In this document: one piece after another, positions 14,688 to 15,603 of the stretch
How positions within the stretch are numbered: position 1 is the stretch's first letter
Layout of the letters: every line of letters begins with the position of its first letter
Origin: JAJPGZ01 sp038229295
Lineage (GTDB): Bacteria; Verrucomicrobiota; Verrucomicrobiia; Chthoniobacterales; UBA10450
Direction: 5' to 3'
DNA: 15,603 nucleotides
Assembly (NCBI GenBank): GCA_038229295.1
Contig: JBBROO010000056.1
Span: 1 to 15,603, forward strand
Notes under the pieces: generated by a model
What the model was told of the DNA's origin: nothing
The model's database searches: none
What the model saw: only the letters and a program-made list of their open reading frames with translations
Program-made: the position numbers and the translations under genes

Positions 14688-14866
14688 TTGCGAACCCAGT
14701 TGAGAGTGGAGGGGTGAAGGCCTTAAAAAGGCGGCATGTCCGCTCGCTTCATTCCGCATTTCGCATTTCGCCTTTCTGATAACCAATAACTGATCACCAA
14801 TAACGCGAAGCATCTGCTTCGTTTTCTAATTTCTAATTTAGAGCGCTTTCCGTTAGGGTCTTCGCC
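14688..14866. repeat. Repeat-rich gap upstream of hsdR
   Basis: The 179 bases between the second permease and hsdR contain several short repeats. GCATTTC occurs twice at 14756-14769; GATAACCAATAAC (14778-14790) and GATCACCAATAAC (14792-14804) are near-identical; TTCTAAT is doubled at 14824-14837. A small inverted repeat GCCTT-AAA-AAGGC starts near 14720. Read on the minus strand part gives KCEMRNEA and VIGDQLLVI, which I recall as translations of interspersed repeats in Verrucomicrobiota-like genomes. No promoter is clear. Confidence 0.65.
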
Positions 14867-15603
14867 ATGCCGTCCCCCGAAGAACTAGCGCGCCAAAACA
14901 TTGACGCGCTACTCGTTCAGTGCGGCTGGCTGATTCAGGACTACAAGAAGCTCGATCTCTCCGCCGGTAGAGGAATCGCAATACGCGAAGTCCGTCTCAA
15001 CAAAGGTCGCTGCGACTACCTGCTCCTGATCGATCGCAAACCTGTCGGCATCATCGAAGCCAAGAAAGAAGGCGTCACGCTCTCCAGCGTCGCGGACCAG
15101 TCCGGCCAATACGCAGAGAACCTCCCCGACTTCCTTCGCCAAGGCTTAACCGGCCGCCTCCCCTTCCTCTACGAATCCACCGGCATCGAGACCTACTTCC
15201 GCGACGAGCGCGACCCGCACCCGCGCTCGCGCCGCGTCTTCGCCTTCCATCGTCCCGAGACGCTGGCGCAATGGCTCGAACAACCCGACACACTCCGCCA
15301 CCGCCTAGCCCAGATGCCGTTCGCCCATCCCTACAACGGCGAAGGCGTCCGCGTCTGCCGCGTCGAGGCGATTATCAACCTCGAGCAATCCTTCGCCGAA
15401 GCGCAACCGCGCGCCCTGATCCAGATGGCCACAGGCGCCGGCAAGACCCTCACCGCCTGCGCCTTCACCTATCGCCTCATCAAACACGCCGGCGCGCGCA
15501 ACGTCCTCTTCCTCGTCGACCGCGCCAATCTCGGCCGCCAGGCCCTCGCCGAGTTCCATCAATTCGTCACCCCGGACACCGGCCGCAAGTTCACCGAGCT
15601 CTA
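14867..15603 (+). CDS. hsdR: Type I restriction enzyme R subunit (HsdR), N-terminal part, cut by right edge
   Basis: The frame is open from ATG 14867 to the window end, 245 codons. Residues 40-67 (REVRLNKGRCDYLLLIDRK...IIEAKK) give the PD-(D/E)xK nuclease core: Asp50, Glu64 and Lys66, with Gln81 possibly the QxxxY element. RALIQMATGAGKT at 182-194 is the Walker A motif of the SF2 translocase domain, and RNVLFLVDRANLGRQA is its motif Ia. This is the start of the EcoEI/EcoR124-like HsdR, which cuts foreign DNA as part of an HsdMSR complex; M and S genes are not in the window. Codons end strongly in C compared with the genes to the left, and no TGTCGATCTT word occurs here. The gap upstream is repeat-rich. 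Both suggest a more recently acquired gene. Confidence 0.9.
   Translation, partial: MPSPEELARQNIDALLVQCGWLIQDYKKLDLSAGRGIAIREVRLNKGRCDYLLLIDRKPVGIIEAKKEGVTLSSVADQSGQYAENLPDFLRQGLTGRLPFLYESTGIETYFRDERDPHPRSRRVFAFHRPETLAQWLEQPDTLRHRLAQMPFAHPYNGEGVRVCRVEAIINLEQSFAEAQPRALIQMATGAGKTLTACAFTYRLIKHAGARNVLFLVDRANLGRQALAEFHQFVTPDTGRKFTEL

Overview
The window reads as a chromosomal segment of a moderately GC-rich Gram-negative bacterium. Signal peptides, an ExbB/ExbD motor and a periplasmic tail-specific protease show the Gram-negative envelope. A Verrucomicrobiota host (Chthoniobacter/Spartobacteria-like) is my best guess, from gene style and from three familiar kinds of dispersed repeat (reading as NAQRPTSNAQRP, VIPSEVEES and KCEMRNEA when translated). 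That assignment is inference: there is no rRNA or other marker here. No tRNA, rRNA, CRISPR array or insertion sequence was seen.

Layout. Positions 1-7136 (minus strand) hold an envelope operon, read right to left: tail-specific protease (Prc-like), a 950-residue TPR protein, a second smaller TPR protein, ExbB/TolQ-type and ExbD/TolR-type proteins. The last four are tightly packed, with two 4-base start/stop overlaps, and ExbD runs off the left edge. A divergent metallo-beta-lactamase-fold hydrolase follows (7312-7926, plus), meeting tail to tail a small His-rich secreted protein (7930-8316, minus). Next on the minus strand come an APH/AmgK-like sugar kinase and a nucleotidyltransferase with a left-handed beta-helix tail, a pair that resembles the AmgK-MurU cell-wall sugar salvage route. 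Then come a secreted two-lobed retropepsin-like aspartic protease (minus), two amino-acid permeases of the APC superfamily (plus), a repeat-rich 179-base gap, and the start of a type I restriction HsdR subunit cut by the right edge.

The strongest unexplained signal is a non-palindromic word, WTGTCGATCTT. Its 10-base core TGTCGATCTT occurs exactly 22 times on the two strands between 321 and 13152, where chance predicts about 0.03. It lies in five of six possible reading frames inside genes, and half the copies sit in intergenic gaps or within about 60 bases of a gene end. Density (about one per 0.6 kb), size and asymmetry resemble DNA uptake sequences of Neisseria and Pasteurellaceae, but the function is unknown. 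A second word, GTTAGGC, is also enriched (14 copies against about 2 expected). The TGTCGATCTT word is absent from the last 2.4 kb, which includes the restriction gene.

Other oddities are a signal peptide whose hydrophobic core is a hexanucleotide tandem repeat, a dispersed repeat read through at the apparent start of the nucleotidyltransferase, and a possible hairpin over a ribosome binding site.
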